NCBI GenBank assembly: GCA_017626015.1
Contig: JAGAJO010000007.1
Coordinates: 1-64,000 of the forward strand
DNA length: 64,000 bases
Source of the DNA: Ruminococcus sp.
Lineage (GTDB): Bacteria; Bacillota; Clostridia; Oscillospirales; Ruminococcaceae
Direction: 5' to 3'
The position numbers and the translations under genes were made by a program. Of this stretch, positions 7,931 through 16,478 are shown piece by piece. The notes beneath the pieces are model-generated. The model was given only the letters and a program-made list of their open reading frames with translations. It made no database searches and was not told the origin of the DNA. Numbering within the stretch: the first letter of the stretch is position 1; the number at the start of each line of letters is the position of its first letter.

Positions 7931-9383
7931 AGAATTTCTTGATCTCTCCTTTTCTTTGAATCATCAGGTCGAAATGCTTGACATATTCCAGTGGAAACTT
8001 ATAGTTGAAAACTCTCTCCAACCGCTGACCTTCAATATCCACAAGCTTTGTTGATCCGCCTGCACCAACAGCAATGATTGTCTGTACCTCTTCCATTATG
8101 TAAATATTGTAAAGGCTCTCAAAGCCCTTCTTCGACCAGCCTATATTCTCAAGGTTTTCAAGCATATTTTTTTGCCTGTAAAGATAATACGGCTTAAAAT
8201 CACAAGACAAAAGACGTCCGGTAGCATAATCCACCATTTTATCAGCAGGATTATCGAGAACGCTCTTATCCTCGTGATTTAATCTTGCCGCTCTCTTGAT
8301 AGAAAGAGTATGTACAGTTAAATTTTCTGGTGACAAGTCTATCAGCTTGTCGATTGTTTTTTGGAAGCTTTCAACAGTATCTGAGGGCAATCCGGCGATA
8401 ACATCGGTATTAATTGCCGGGAATCCGATTTTTCGGGCAATCTCAAAGCTGTCATAAAACTGCTTAACGCTGTGTTTTCTTCCTATCACTGAAAGGACTT
8501 CGTCATTTAATGTCTGAGGATTTATCGAAATGCGTGTACAGCCGTTTTGCTTTACAATTTTCAGCTTATCATATGTTATCGTGTCCGGTCTGCCCGCCTC
8601 CACAGTATATTCAGTAACGCCTGACAGATCAAAACTCTTCTCAATGATATTCATCAGCATATCAAGCTGTTCAGCTGATAACGTCGTAGGCGTGCCGCCG
8701 CCAAAATATACGGTATCAAGCTTAAGTCCCAAATGCCGAACTAATTTTCCTGTATATTTTATTTCTTCGCACAGCTTTTGAATATACGTGGGAATAAGCT
8801 TAATACACTTCTCAACAGACTGAGATACAAAGGAGCAATAAGAACATCGTGTGGGACAAAACGGAATCGAAACATACAAGCTGAACGATCTTGGATCAAG
8901 TCTGTCCAGAACAGGCTTCTGAGTCATTGCCGTTTCATATGCAATGTCACACTTTTCCTTGCTGCACAGAAATCTGTTCTGCATGAGATAATATATTTCA
9001 TCAATGCTTTTCCCTTCATTCAAAAAAGCGTTGACTCTTTTCACAGGTCTGATCCCGGTTATTATTCCCCATTTAGGTATTATTTTCGTCAAACGGGACA
9101 TAGCCCTGAATAGTAATTGTGACAAGATCAATTCCTTGTCACAATTTTCATCAGCTTCATTTTTGTCAAGTTTCTTTACTTGTCTGCATATTTTACCCTT
9201 ATATCTGCAAATAACATATAAAAGAGTATATTTTTTTGTCTCCTTTTTCCTGGAAAACATAAAATCGTCATCGGTATCTATTTTATCATCATAAATATGA
9301 GTAAACAGCGTTGCAGGAATAAAAAGCTTCATTACCCCTTCAAGCTCATATTTATAATCGTTTCCGCTGAATATCAATGTCAT
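7920..9383 (-). CDS. hemZ: HemZ-type radical SAM protein (coproporphyrinogen dehydrogenase-like)
   Basis: 487 residues with the radical SAM cluster CPTRCSYCSF near 170-180, followed by FGGGTPTTLS and NPQTLNDEVL, the layout of HemN/HemZ proteins. The long N-terminal region without an HemN-like start and the total length match HemZ of Bacillus. HemZ is named as an oxygen-independent coproporphyrinogen III dehydrogenase, but heme synthesis in this organism is not shown by the window, so the true substrate may differ. Overlaps the hydrolase gene upstream by four bases and rlmD downstream by 11. Confidence 0.88.
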   Translation of the reverse strand: MTLIFSGNDYKYELEGVMKLFIPATLFTHIYDDKIDTDDDFMFSRKKETKKYTLLYVICRYKGKICRQVKKLDKNEADENCDKELILSQLLFRAMSRLTKIIPKWGIITGIRPVKRVNAFLNEGKSIDEIYYLMQNRFLCSKEKCDIAYETAMTQKPVLDRLDPRSFSLYVSIPFCPTRCSYCSFVSQSVEKCIKLIPTYIQKLCEEIKYTGKLVRHLGLKLDTVYFGGGTPTTLSAEQLDMLMNIIEKSFDLSGVTEYTVEAGRPDTITYDKLKIVKQNGCTRISINPQTLNDEVLSVIGRKHSVKQFYDSFEIARKIGFPAINTDVIAGLPSDTVESFQKTIDKLIDLSPENLTVHTLSIKRAARLNHEDKSVLDNPADKMVDYATGRLLSCDFKPYYLYRQKNMLENLENIGWSKKGFESLYNIYIMEEVQTIIAVGAGGSTKLVDIEGQRLERVFNYKFPLEYVKHFDLMIQRKGEIKKFYAE

Positions 9384-10024
9384 GATACGCCACCGGAAAA
9401 GTCTCTCAGATACGGGTTGAGCCTGCGCTCCTCATCAAGAGTAGTTGTGCGCATATGCCCTGGATACACATTCAGATTTCCGCCCAGATCTGCAATTTTA
9501 GCAAGGGATCTCATTATCGCTTTATAATCGCCGTCCGGCATATCTGTTCTGCCGATAGAACGTGCAAACAGCGTATCCCCGGAAAACATATTGTTGCCGC
9601 AGATAAAGCATACCGAGCCGCTCGTATGGCCGGGAGTTTCAAGCACGTCAAACTCCAGCTCATCCAGAGTAAGTATATCGTTTTCTGTGAAAACGTGTAC
9701 CTCACCCGTATATTTTTTATGTCCTCTTATCCTGAAATGATCTACCAACATTCCGTTATCGTCCGTAAGCTTCGGTTTGTCAAAAACATGAATGTACACC
9801 TCGCAGCCTGTTTTTTCAACCAGATCCGCTACCGCTCCTATGTGATCGAAATGTCCGTGCGTAAGAAAAATTTTTTTCAGAGTTACGCCGTAAAAACTGA
9901 TCTGCTCCATTATATAATCTGCATCGGCAGGTGCGTCGATCAATACGGCGTTATTTTTTTCGCTTACCACCAGATAGCTGTTGGTCTCGCACACGCTCAG
10001 AGGCTTAAGTTTAAAAATTTTCAT
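9380..10024 (-). CDS. MBL-fold metallohydrolase, glyoxalase II-like (YcbL type)
   Basis: 214 residues with the zinc-binding LTHGHFDHIGA motif, downstream metal His in ETPGHTSGS, bridging Asp in FSGDTLFARSIGRTD, and a C-terminal YPGHMRTTTLDEER. It lacks the C-terminal HAGH domain of true glyoxalase II, fitting the YcbL-like branch found next to rel in many Firmicutes. Six bases follow the rel stop and the end overlaps hemZ by four, so it is inside the operon. Natural substrate unknown. Confidence 0.9.
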   Translation of the reverse strand: MKIFKLKPLSVCETNSYLVVSEKNNAVLIDAPADADYIMEQISFYGVTLKKIFLTHGHFDHIGAVADLVEKTGCEVYIHVFDKPKLTDDNGMLVDHFRIRGHKKYTGEVHVFTENDILTLDELEFDVLETPGHTSGSVCFICGNNMFSGDTLFARSIGRTDMPDGDYKAIMRSLAKIADLGGNLNVYPGHMRTTTLDEERRLNPYLRDFSGGVS

Positions 10025-10030
10025 ATGTTC

Positions 10031-12334
10031 CTACTTTCCGCTTCTCTCAACCGAGATAACATTTTTGATTTTCTGCAATTTGGATATTACCGAATTAAGC
10101 TGCTCCATGCCCGCTACGCTTACCGTTACCGACAGCAGCGCATTTCCGTTTTTCAGCTCTCTTGAGGAAGACTCATAAATAAAAACGTTAATAGAGGCAA
10201 GAGTTGTCGAAACGTCCGCCAGAAGACCGATCCTGTCAACCGCAACGATATCCAGAGTCGCCTTGAAATAGGTATTTTGTGTCTTGCTGCTGTTTTTCTC
10301 CCAGCTTACCTTTACCCACCTCGCCGCATTATCCGGATTTTCCCTCTGACTCCTGTAATTAATACAGTCGGTCTTATGGACTGATATCCCGTGTCCTCTT
10401 GTAATAAATCCCACTATATCGTCCCCAGGAAGCGGATTGCAGCACTGCGCAAATTTAATAACGCAGTCGTTGATTCCGTCAACGATAACGCCGGAGGATG
10501 ACTTTGCGTTTTTCGGCTTGATATCTCCTACCGGCTCCTGCTCCGGAGCCTTTTCACCGTACTTCTTGCTGTATTCTGCTTTAAGCCGCTGCATAAGCTT
10601 GGAAAGCTGAACTCCACCATAGCCTATCGCAGCAAAAAAATCTTCAAGCGTCTCACAGTTATGACGCTTCATATCCAGCCTCAGAAAATCATCCAGCTCT
10701 TCTTCAGGGACCCTTATCATATTTCTTCGGAATTCACGTTCAAGTGCGTTTCTTCCCTCAAAAATATTTTCCTCACGGCGTTCCTTTTTGAACCACGAAC
10801 GTATCTTTGATTTTGCCTCGTTGGTCTTAGCAATATTCAGCCACGAACGACTTGGACCGTGCCCTTCTACGTTTGTGGTAAGAATTTCAATGATCTCTCC
10901 AGTTTTTATCTGATAATCGTAGGAGACCATTTTTTTGTCCGCCTTGGCTCCGCACATTTTATGTCCTACCTGGGTATGGATAGCGTAAGCAAAATCAATG
11001 ACGGTAGAACCTGCGGGCAGCGTTATCATGTCCCCTTTAGGCGTAAACGCAAAAACATCGTCCGGCGCAAGATCGTTTTTGATCGCTCTTACGATCTCCT
11101 CCACATCGTTTGATTCCTGCTGGGATTCAATGATCTGCCTTATCCAGGCAAGTCTGTTGTCATCACGGGAATTACTCTTGATACCCTCTTTATACTTCCA
11201 GTGCGCCGCTATGCCGTATTCGGCGGTTTTATGCATATCCCATGTTCTTATCTGGACCTCGAACGGTATGCCTACCCTTCCTATTACCGTGGTATGGAGC
11301 GACTGATACATATTCGCTTTCGGGGTCGAGATATAGTCCTTGAACCGATTGGGAATAGGCTTATACATATCGTGGATTATTCCAAGTACGTTATAACATT
11401 CCGTGACCGTATTTACAATTATCCTGACAGCGTACCTGTCGTAGATCTGATCTATCTCCTTACCGTCACGGTAGACCTTTTTATATATACCGTAGTTGCT
11501 CTTCACCCTGCCCTCTATAGTAGGCAGCGGATCAAATTCCTTGCTGAGTCTGTCTGAAATTCTCGCCTTTATGCTTTCAACAAGAGCTTCCCTGCTCTCC
11601 TTGCGCATAGCCATTTGTTCTTCTATATCCTGATAAGCATACGGATCTAGATAAAAGAACGCCAGGTCCTCAAATTCTTCCTTTATAGAACGTATTCCAA
11701 GCCTGTGGGCAATAGGAGCATATATATTCATCGTTTCATGAGCAATGGTCCTGCGTTTTTCCTCCCGGCAGAAATTAAGCGTCCTCATATTATGAAGCCT
11801 GTCTGCAAGCTTGATAATTATGACTCTTATATCCTCGCTCATTGCAAGAAGTATTTTCCTTATATTTTCCGCCTTCTGCTCTTCCTTGGTGAATATCTCC
11901 ACCTTACCAAGCTTTGTAACCCCGTTTACCAGCATCGCAACGTCTGCCCCGAATCGCTTCTGAAGCTCTTCCAGCGTACAGGCGGTGTCCTCAACAACAT
12001 CGTGCAGCAGAGCCGAGCAGATCGTATCCGTATCCATTCCGAGATCCAGAAGAATATGCGCTACAGCCAGAGGATGCGATATATACGGCTCCCCCGACTC
12101 CCGCCTCTGATCGTGGTGATACTTTTCGGCAAGCTCATAGGCTGATACGATCTTGGACAGATCGTACTGCTTTTCACTGTCAAGTATTTTCTGTATGATA
12201 GTATCTATGGTGTAAACAGCTTTACTTGCTTCAAGGATATATTCCGGTATAGGGACCGGAAAGGCAGAAGCCCTTACTACAGTGTCCTTACCTTCATTTT
12301 CCGTCTTTACGGGTATATTTTTTTCTTCCTCCAT
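10031..12334 (-). CDS. relA: bifunctional (p)ppGpp synthetase/hydrolase Rel
   Basis: 767 residues with the complete Rel/SpoT plan: HD hydrolase domain (SHPLAVAHILLDLG, LLHDVVEDT, about 80-230), synthetase domain (NYGIYKKVYRDGKEIDQIYD; FEVQIRTWDMHKTAEYGIAAHWKYK), TGS domain (VFAFTPKGDMITLPAGSTVIDFAY), zinc-finger/helical region with the paired Cys in KFAQCCNPLPGDDI, and a C-terminal ACT domain. Both catalytic motifs look intact, so it should make and degrade the stringent-response alarmone. Start ATG 12334 follows AAAGGCGGAATGAATC; 15 bases separate it from recJ. Confidence 0.97.
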   Translation of the reverse strand: MEEEKNIPVKTENEGKDTVVRASAFPVPIPEYILEASKAVYTIDTIIQKILDSEKQYDLSKIVSAYELAEKYHHDQRRESGEPYISHPLAVAHILLDLGMDTDTICSALLHDVVEDTACTLEELQKRFGADVAMLVNGVTKLGKVEIFTKEEQKAENIRKILLAMSEDIRVIIIKLADRLHNMRTLNFCREEKRRTIAHETMNIYAPIAHRLGIRSIKEEFEDLAFFYLDPYAYQDIEEQMAMRKESREALVESIKARISDRLSKEFDPLPTIEGRVKSNYGIYKKVYRDGKEIDQIYDRYAVRIIVNTVTECYNVLGIIHDMYKPIPNRFKDYISTPKANMYQSLHTTVIGRVGIPFEVQIRTWDMHKTAEYGIAAHWKYKEGIKSNSRDDNRLAWIRQIIESQQESNDVEEIVRAIKNDLAPDDVFAFTPKGDMITLPAGSTVIDFAYAIHTQVGHKMCGAKADKKMVSYDYQIKTGEIIEILTTNVEGHGPSRSWLNIAKTNEAKSKIRSWFKKERREENIFEGRNALEREFRRNMIRVPEEELDDFLRLDMKRHNCETLEDFFAAIGYGGVQLSKLMQRLKAEYSKKYGEKAPEQEPVGDIKPKNAKSSSGVIVDGINDCVIKFAQCCNPLPGDDIVGFITRGHGISVHKTDCINYRSQRENPDNAARWVKVSWEKNSSKTQNTYFKATLDIVAVDRIGLLADVSTTLASINVFIYESSSRELKNGNALLSVTVSVAGMEQLNSVISKLQKIKNVISVERSGK

Positions 12335-12349
12335 GATTCATTCCGCCTT

Positions 12350-14374
12350 TCATAACATTGCTCTCAGCTTCACAAGCGTATCAGATCCCTCAAGATCCAC
12401 ACGCTTGGAAACGGGAAGAATTTTTATCCTTGAAGAAGAGGGCTTAAAATCAATAAGCTCCTTATCTTTAAAAATATCTATGCATATATGCAGCTTGCAG
12501 TAATTCATACTGTCGCTTGAGAGCCGCATGAATAAATTGTCCAGAGTAGTTTCCTTCACTCCGCTTATGTATTTGTAAACTTCTATGAGCTCGCTGCGCT
12601 GAGGGATTATTTTTTTTATAAATCCGGCAGGAAGCGTCTCCCCTCTCATAAGCATTTCATAGCAATCCTTTGCAGCAAAATACCGCTCCTGTTTTACTCC
12701 GCTGAGCCTATGGTCGATCACCTTTACAGACACGGTCTCTCTGCCGTTGAACCGGTTTATTTCAAGATTGACAAGCATATCTATCCTGTCATTCGGTACA
12801 AAGCAGAGCTTATCGCTCTTCACTCCGAACATAAGAGCCTGAGCCTTTGCTCCCCCGTATGTAAAATCGATCTTTGTATGCTTTCCCTGAGACAGCGGTA
12901 TGATCTTGTCAACCCTGGCTCCAAGTATCGCAAACACAGGCTGAGGATTATCCGCACCCACAGGCTCCAGAACGCTCAATCCCTTGACCGACTCAATATC
13001 GAGATCCTGCGGCATAAGCTGCTTATCGGCAGTAAGCACCGCTGTAGGCGGAGTATCGAATCCAGATGCAAATTCATACACAAGCTTTATAAAATCCGGT
13101 ATATTCTCAGCGGGAAGCGAAAACCCTCCGGCGCACTCATGACCGCCGAATTTATCAAGAACGTCATGGCAATAGGAAAGACAGCTGAAAATATTAAACC
13201 CTTTCACCGAACGTGCCGAGCCCCTTGCATTACCGTTTTCATCACAGGAAATAATGATCGCAGGCTTTGAAAAATAATCAAGCATTCTTGACGCCACGAT
13301 GCCTATAACTCCGTGATGCCAGCCCTGCCCCGCAAGCACAAGCACACGCTGATCCAACACCTCCGGATGAAGATTTATATGATTTACTATATCTGTCATT
13401 ATCTCCGTTTCGGTCTGCTTTCGACGGCTGTTAAGAGTGATGATCGCATCCGCATAATCTCCCGCATCGGCTTCATCCTCAGAAAGCAGTGCCTTTACCG
13501 CCGTTACAGGCGATCCGAAACGACCCGAGGCATTTATCACAGGAGCAATACGGAACGCTATGCTTGACGAAGAAAGCTTTTCCCTGTCAAGTCCGGCTCT
13601 TTCCATAAGAAGATCCAACCCTATGACCTCGGTATTTGGAAGATAATCAAGACCTTTTTTTACAATTGTCCTGTTTTCTCCTCTTAAGGGAACGATATCA
13701 GCAACAGTGCCTATAGCGCATATATCCGCATACTGCTCAAGCACTGCATCGTAGTTTCCGCCGTCCAGAGCTGCGCACAGCTTTAATGCAACACCTGCAC
13801 CGCACAGATCCTTGAACCCAGACGTACAGTCAGGTCTGTGAGGATCGACAACAGCCTCGGCCCTGGGCATAATGTCTCCCGCCTGATGATGATCTGTAAC
13901 CACGAGACGCATTCCCAAGGCGTAGATACGTTCAGCCTCCTTCAGAGCAGAAATACCGTTATCCACTGTAACGATAAGCCTTACGTCCTTTTCGGCAAGC
14001 CTTTCGACAGCGCTTATATTCATTCCGTAACCTTCCTCACGTTCCGGAATATAATACATAACGTTTGCGCCCATACTCTCCAGATAGCTGTAAAGTATCA
14101 CGGTAGACGTTACGCCGTCACAGTCGTAGTCACCGTAAACGCAAATGAGGTCGTAAGCGTCCACAGCGGAATTTATAGCTTCCACAGCCTTATCCATATC
14201 CTTTATTTCAAATGGATCTGAAAGCTCGTCGTCGGTAAAATAGTCCACGACCTGCTGAAAATCGTTTATCCCCCTTGATGTAAGGACCTCAAGCGCCAAA
14301 CGTTTTATATCGCATTTTGAAGCAAACTCAGCGGCCTTATCTGAGTCATATTTATTGATCTTCCATTTTTTCAT
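12350..14374 (-). CDS. recJ: single-stranded-DNA-specific exonuclease RecJ
   Basis: A 5'-3' ssDNA exonuclease of DNA repair. DHH-domain motifs are VYGDYDCDGVTST, TVDNGIS and VTDHHQ; the DHHA1 part carries NASGRFGSP and the GGHECAGGFS motif; an OB-like region follows. ATG 14374 is preferred because GAGGG lies at good distance and MKKWKINKY is a usual RecJ start; an in-frame ATG at 14437 lies upstream of the ribosome site. First gene of the five-gene operon, with its own promoter at 14409-14437. Confidence 0.95.
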   Translation of the reverse strand: MKKWKINKYDSDKAAEFASKCDIKRLALEVLTSRGINDFQQVVDYFTDDELSDPFEIKDMDKAVEAINSAVDAYDLICVYGDYDCDGVTSTVILYSYLESMGANVMYYIPEREEGYGMNISAVERLAEKDVRLIVTVDNGISALKEAERIYALGMRLVVTDHHQAGDIMPRAEAVVDPHRPDCTSGFKDLCGAGVALKLCAALDGGNYDAVLEQYADICAIGTVADIVPLRGENRTIVKKGLDYLPNTEVIGLDLLMERAGLDREKLSSSSIAFRIAPVINASGRFGSPVTAVKALLSEDEADAGDYADAIITLNSRRKQTETEIMTDIVNHINLHPEVLDQRVLVLAGQGWHHGVIGIVASRMLDYFSKPAIIISCDENGNARGSARSVKGFNIFSCLSYCHDVLDKFGGHECAGGFSLPAENIPDFIKLVYEFASGFDTPPTAVLTADKQLMPQDLDIESVKGLSVLEPVGADNPQPVFAILGARVDKIIPLSQGKHTKIDFTYGGAKAQALMFGVKSDKLCFVPNDRIDMLVNLEINRFNGRETVSVKVIDHRLSGVKQERYFAAKDCYEMLMRGETLPAGFIKKIIPQRSELIEVYKYISGVKETTLDNLFMRLSSDSMNYCKLHICIDIFKDKELIDFKPSSSRIKILPVSKRVDLEGSDTLVKLRAML

Positions 14375-14408
14375 AAACAGCCCTCGGTAATAATTATAAT
14401 TAAAATAT

Positions 14409-14437
14409 ATTATACCACAAATACAAATTATTTTCAA
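14409..14437 (-). promoter_or_regulatory. promoter of the recJ operon
   Basis: Minus strand TTGAAA (14437-14432) and TATAAT (14414-14409) with a 17-base spacer, about 35 bases upstream of the recJ start. Confidence 0.75.
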
Positions 14438-14483
14438 GCACTTTATACTAATCTTACACGGAAATCAATTTTAACGGTCAGGG

Positions 14484-14553
14484 AAATGCTGATTAATGTA
14501 TCTCTCCATGCCGTGCTAATTAAAATCCGTTATATTGCAGACAAGACAAAAAG
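14484..14553. repeat. short interspersed repeat, copy A
   Basis: AAATGCTGATTAA followed by a TATCTCT block recurs at 44624 with matching later pieces (TTAT-TGCAGACA here; TTATCTGCAAGACA there). Both copies lie between a promoter region and the next gene. Related cores with AAATGCTCAT lie at 25007 and 35781. It could be a degenerate MITE or insertion-element end. Confidence 0.4.
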
Positions 14554-14575
14554 TTGGGCTTTTACTGATAAATTA

Positions 14576-14604
14576 TTAACAATATTTGTCCTGCGGCATA
14601 TAAT
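14576..14604 (+). promoter_or_regulatory. promoter of the P-loop ATPase gene
   Basis: TTAACA (14576-14581) and TATAAT (14599-14604), 17-base spacer, 29 bases before the start codon. Confidence 0.7.
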
Positions 14605-14632
14605 ATCAATATCACAACTAGGAGGTTTGATT

Positions 14633-15697
14633 ATGTCAGAAAAATATTTTCTCGGAGCTATGACGCAGTACGGTTTTTCAACCGAATTCGGAAAACTTAT
14701 AGAAAGTCCCGAATACTTTACTTACATTCTGAAAGGAGGAGCCGGAACGGGAAAATCCTCCCTGATGAAAAAAATTGCACAGGAATTTGAACCTGAGGAA
14801 GACGTTGTCCGTTTCTACTGCTCTTCCGACCCGAATTCCCTTGATGCGGTAGTCCTGAAAAGTTCAAAGAAGATCATAGTGGACGGAACTGCTCCGCACG
14901 TGTTCGACCCAAAATATCCGGGAGCATACCAGAAGATCGTAAATCTCGGCGATCACTGGGACGAGAATGCGCTCAAAGAACATAAGCAGGAGATCATTTC
15001 TGTTACCGACAAAAACAAATCGCTGCTTGAAAGGGCAAAAAGATTTTCAACAGCGCTTTCAAATGTATGCGGAGACACATATTTCTGCGGACTTGACTGC
15101 ATTGACGACGAAAAGCTTAACAGATTTCTTGACAGACTGATAAAAAAGCTTCTTACAAAGAAAGGTAGCGGCGGACGTAAGGAGGTAAGGCAGCTTACAG
15201 CACTTACGGAGTACGGCTGCTTTACTCAGACGGAAACGCTTGAAAATTATCTGGATATTTATTATATGAACGACGAATATTTTGCCTGCTCCCACAAGAT
15301 CATTGAAGCTGTTTCAAAGGAAGCTGTGCACAGAGGCTTTGATGTGATCGTATGTCCTTCTCATGCGTTCAACAACAATATTTTTGAACATCTGCTCATA
15401 CCCGAGATCGGAACGGCTCTGGTATCGTGCAATCCTCTTACAGAAATACACACAGAGGGCGGAAAGCCTCTTAATCTGTCAAGATTTTATTTCAAGGAAT
15501 CGATAGCCAAGCTGAAGCCAAGGCTTAAGCTGAACAAAATCACAGCGTCCAGCCTTGCAGACGAGGTGTACAGCACAATTAAAAGTGCGAAAGCCGTTCA
15601 CGACGACATCGAAAAGTATTACATCGGCGCTATGGATTTTGATGCCGTAAACAAGACCTGTAAAGAAATTATTTCGGAGATACGAAAAAAAGCCTGA
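14633..15697 (+). CDS. P-loop ATPase of the PRK06851-like family
   Basis: 354 residues. An N-terminal FLGAMTQYGF segment leads to a Walker A loop LKGGAGTGKSSLMKKI near 40-50; VDGTAPHVFDPKYPGA and EIVNLGD-like stretches are hallmarks of a conserved Firmicute ATPase family of unknown function. A second half (residues about 200-350) repeats part of the fold without an obvious second Walker A. ATG 14633 follows AGGAGGTTTGATT; a longer frame from 14486 starts in the promoter region. Monocistronic, with promoter and terminator on either side. Confidence 0.8.
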   Translation: MSEKYFLGAMTQYGFSTEFGKLIESPEYFTYILKGGAGTGKSSLMKKIAQEFEPEEDVVRFYCSSDPNSLDAVVLKSSKKIIVDGTAPHVFDPKYPGAYQKIVNLGDHWDENALKEHKQEIISVTDKNKSLLERAKRFSTALSNVCGDTYFCGLDCIDDEKLNRFLDRLIKKLLTKKGSGGRKEVRQLTALTEYGCFTQTETLENYLDIYYMNDEYFACSHKIIEAVSKEAVHRGFDVIVCPSHAFNNNIFEHLLIPEIGTALVSCNPLTEIHTEGGKPLNLSRFYFKESIAKLKPRLKLNKITASSLADEVYSTIKSAKAVHDDIEKYYIGAMDFDAVNKTCKEIISEIRKKA

Positions 15698-15730
15698 TAT
15701 CAGTCCATAGGGAGCTGTAAATTATTTATA

Positions 15731-15766
15731 TAAAGGCAGGTGCAGGAATACCCCGACCTGCCTTTA
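15731..15766 (+). terminator. intrinsic terminator after the ATPase gene
   Basis: TAAAGGCAGGT (15731-15741) pairs perfectly with ACCTGCCTTTA (15756-15766), followed by TAATTTTG. Confidence 0.75.
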
Positions 15767-15832
15767 TAATTTTGTTCGGAGCAGGATTATATCTTGAAAT
15801 ATTTAAGGTTTTTTGAATTTTTATTTTATTCC

Positions 15833-15861
15833 TTGACTTTTTTTTCACAGTATGCTATAAT
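15833..15861 (+). promoter_or_regulatory. promoter of tRNA-Pro
   Basis: TTGACT (15833-15838) and TATAAT (15856-15861) with a 17-base spacer, ending 14 bases before the tRNA. Confidence 0.8.
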
Positions 15862-15875
15862 ATTAAAGCTGATGA

Positions 15876-15952
15876 CGAGGCGTAACTCAGTTTGGTAGAG
15901 TGCTTGGTTTGGGACCAAGATGCCGCAGGTTCAAGTCCTGTCGCCTCGACCA
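15876..15952 (+). tRNA. tRNA-Pro (UGG)
   Basis: 77 bases with encoded CCA. Acceptor stem CGAGGCG (15876-15882) pairs with CGCCTCG (15942-15948), discriminator A. The anticodon stem CTTGG/CCAAG encloses loop TTTGGGA, giving anticodon TGG. The T loop is TTCAAGT. Own promoter and terminator. Confidence 0.96.
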
Positions 15953-15957
15953 TATAC

Positions 15958-15987
15958 GAAAAAGCTGCTTTTTAGGCGGCTTTTTTA
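15958..15987 (+). terminator. terminator of tRNA-Pro
   Basis: AAAAAGCTGCT and GGCGGCTTTTTT can pair with two G-U wobbles around a short loop, ending in a T run (15980s). Confidence 0.7.
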
Positions 15988-16397
15988 TTTCATACACGCT
16001 TTTCACACGAATTATTGTACAATACCTAAAGCTCGTAGCCACGGGCTTTTTCAGCGTTTTAGGGACGAAAATTCCAAGGCAGATCTGAGAGGATTGACCT
16101 CAGATCTGTTTTTTATCCGTAATAGTAGTATAAAAAGTTTAAAAACGTTCTGGTCGGATATGATAGCAGCAATTGGAAATGGATCTGATTTGTAACATTG
16201 GTCAGCACAGATATTACATTAGATATGCATACTCATTTGAGATCGTTGCCTGAATTTTTCCGCAAATTTTTCCTGTTTGATGTACACTGTTTGAAAGGCA
16301 CTTTCTGAGATTGACAGTTTGATTTTTGACAGAATTCGGTCGGACTCCAATATCGTTTGAAGATACAGTGATACCTGTTAACAAATCGACAAAAGTA
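15988..16397. other. 410-base intergenic region, no gene supported
   Basis: No frame here has a ribosome site or recognisable product. The only clear element is a strong terminator hairpin at 16080-16114, which has no gene in front of it and might end a small RNA starting downstream of the tRNA terminator. Confidence 0.5.
16080..16114 (+). terminator. orphan intrinsic terminator
   Basis: CAGATCTGAG (16080-16089) pairs perfectly with CTCAGATCTG (16099-16108), nine-base loop, followed by TTTTTT. Nothing annotated ends here except the tRNA 130 bases upstream. Confidence 0.7.
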
Positions 16398-16426
16398 TTG
16401 ACATTGTGACATTTAACGATTATAAT
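16398..16426 (+). promoter_or_regulatory. consensus sigma-A promoter of the hybrid kinase pair
   Basis: TTGACA (16398-16403) and TATAAT (16421-16426) separated by exactly 17 bases; 52 bases to the kinase start. Both hexamers are perfect consensus, the strongest promoter seen in the window. Confidence 0.85.
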
Positions 16427-16478
16427 ATATATAATATTATGGGAAGTATGCCCACTGAAAAAGTTGGGAGGATGACGA

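Noticed and set aside
11201-12145. Plus-strand frames opposite rel
   Set aside because: They mirror codon bias of the real gene, have no ribosome sites and no recognisable domains.
15900-16195. Plus-strand frames starting inside tRNA-Pro
   Set aside because: They begin within the tRNA, cross its terminator and lack ribosome sites.
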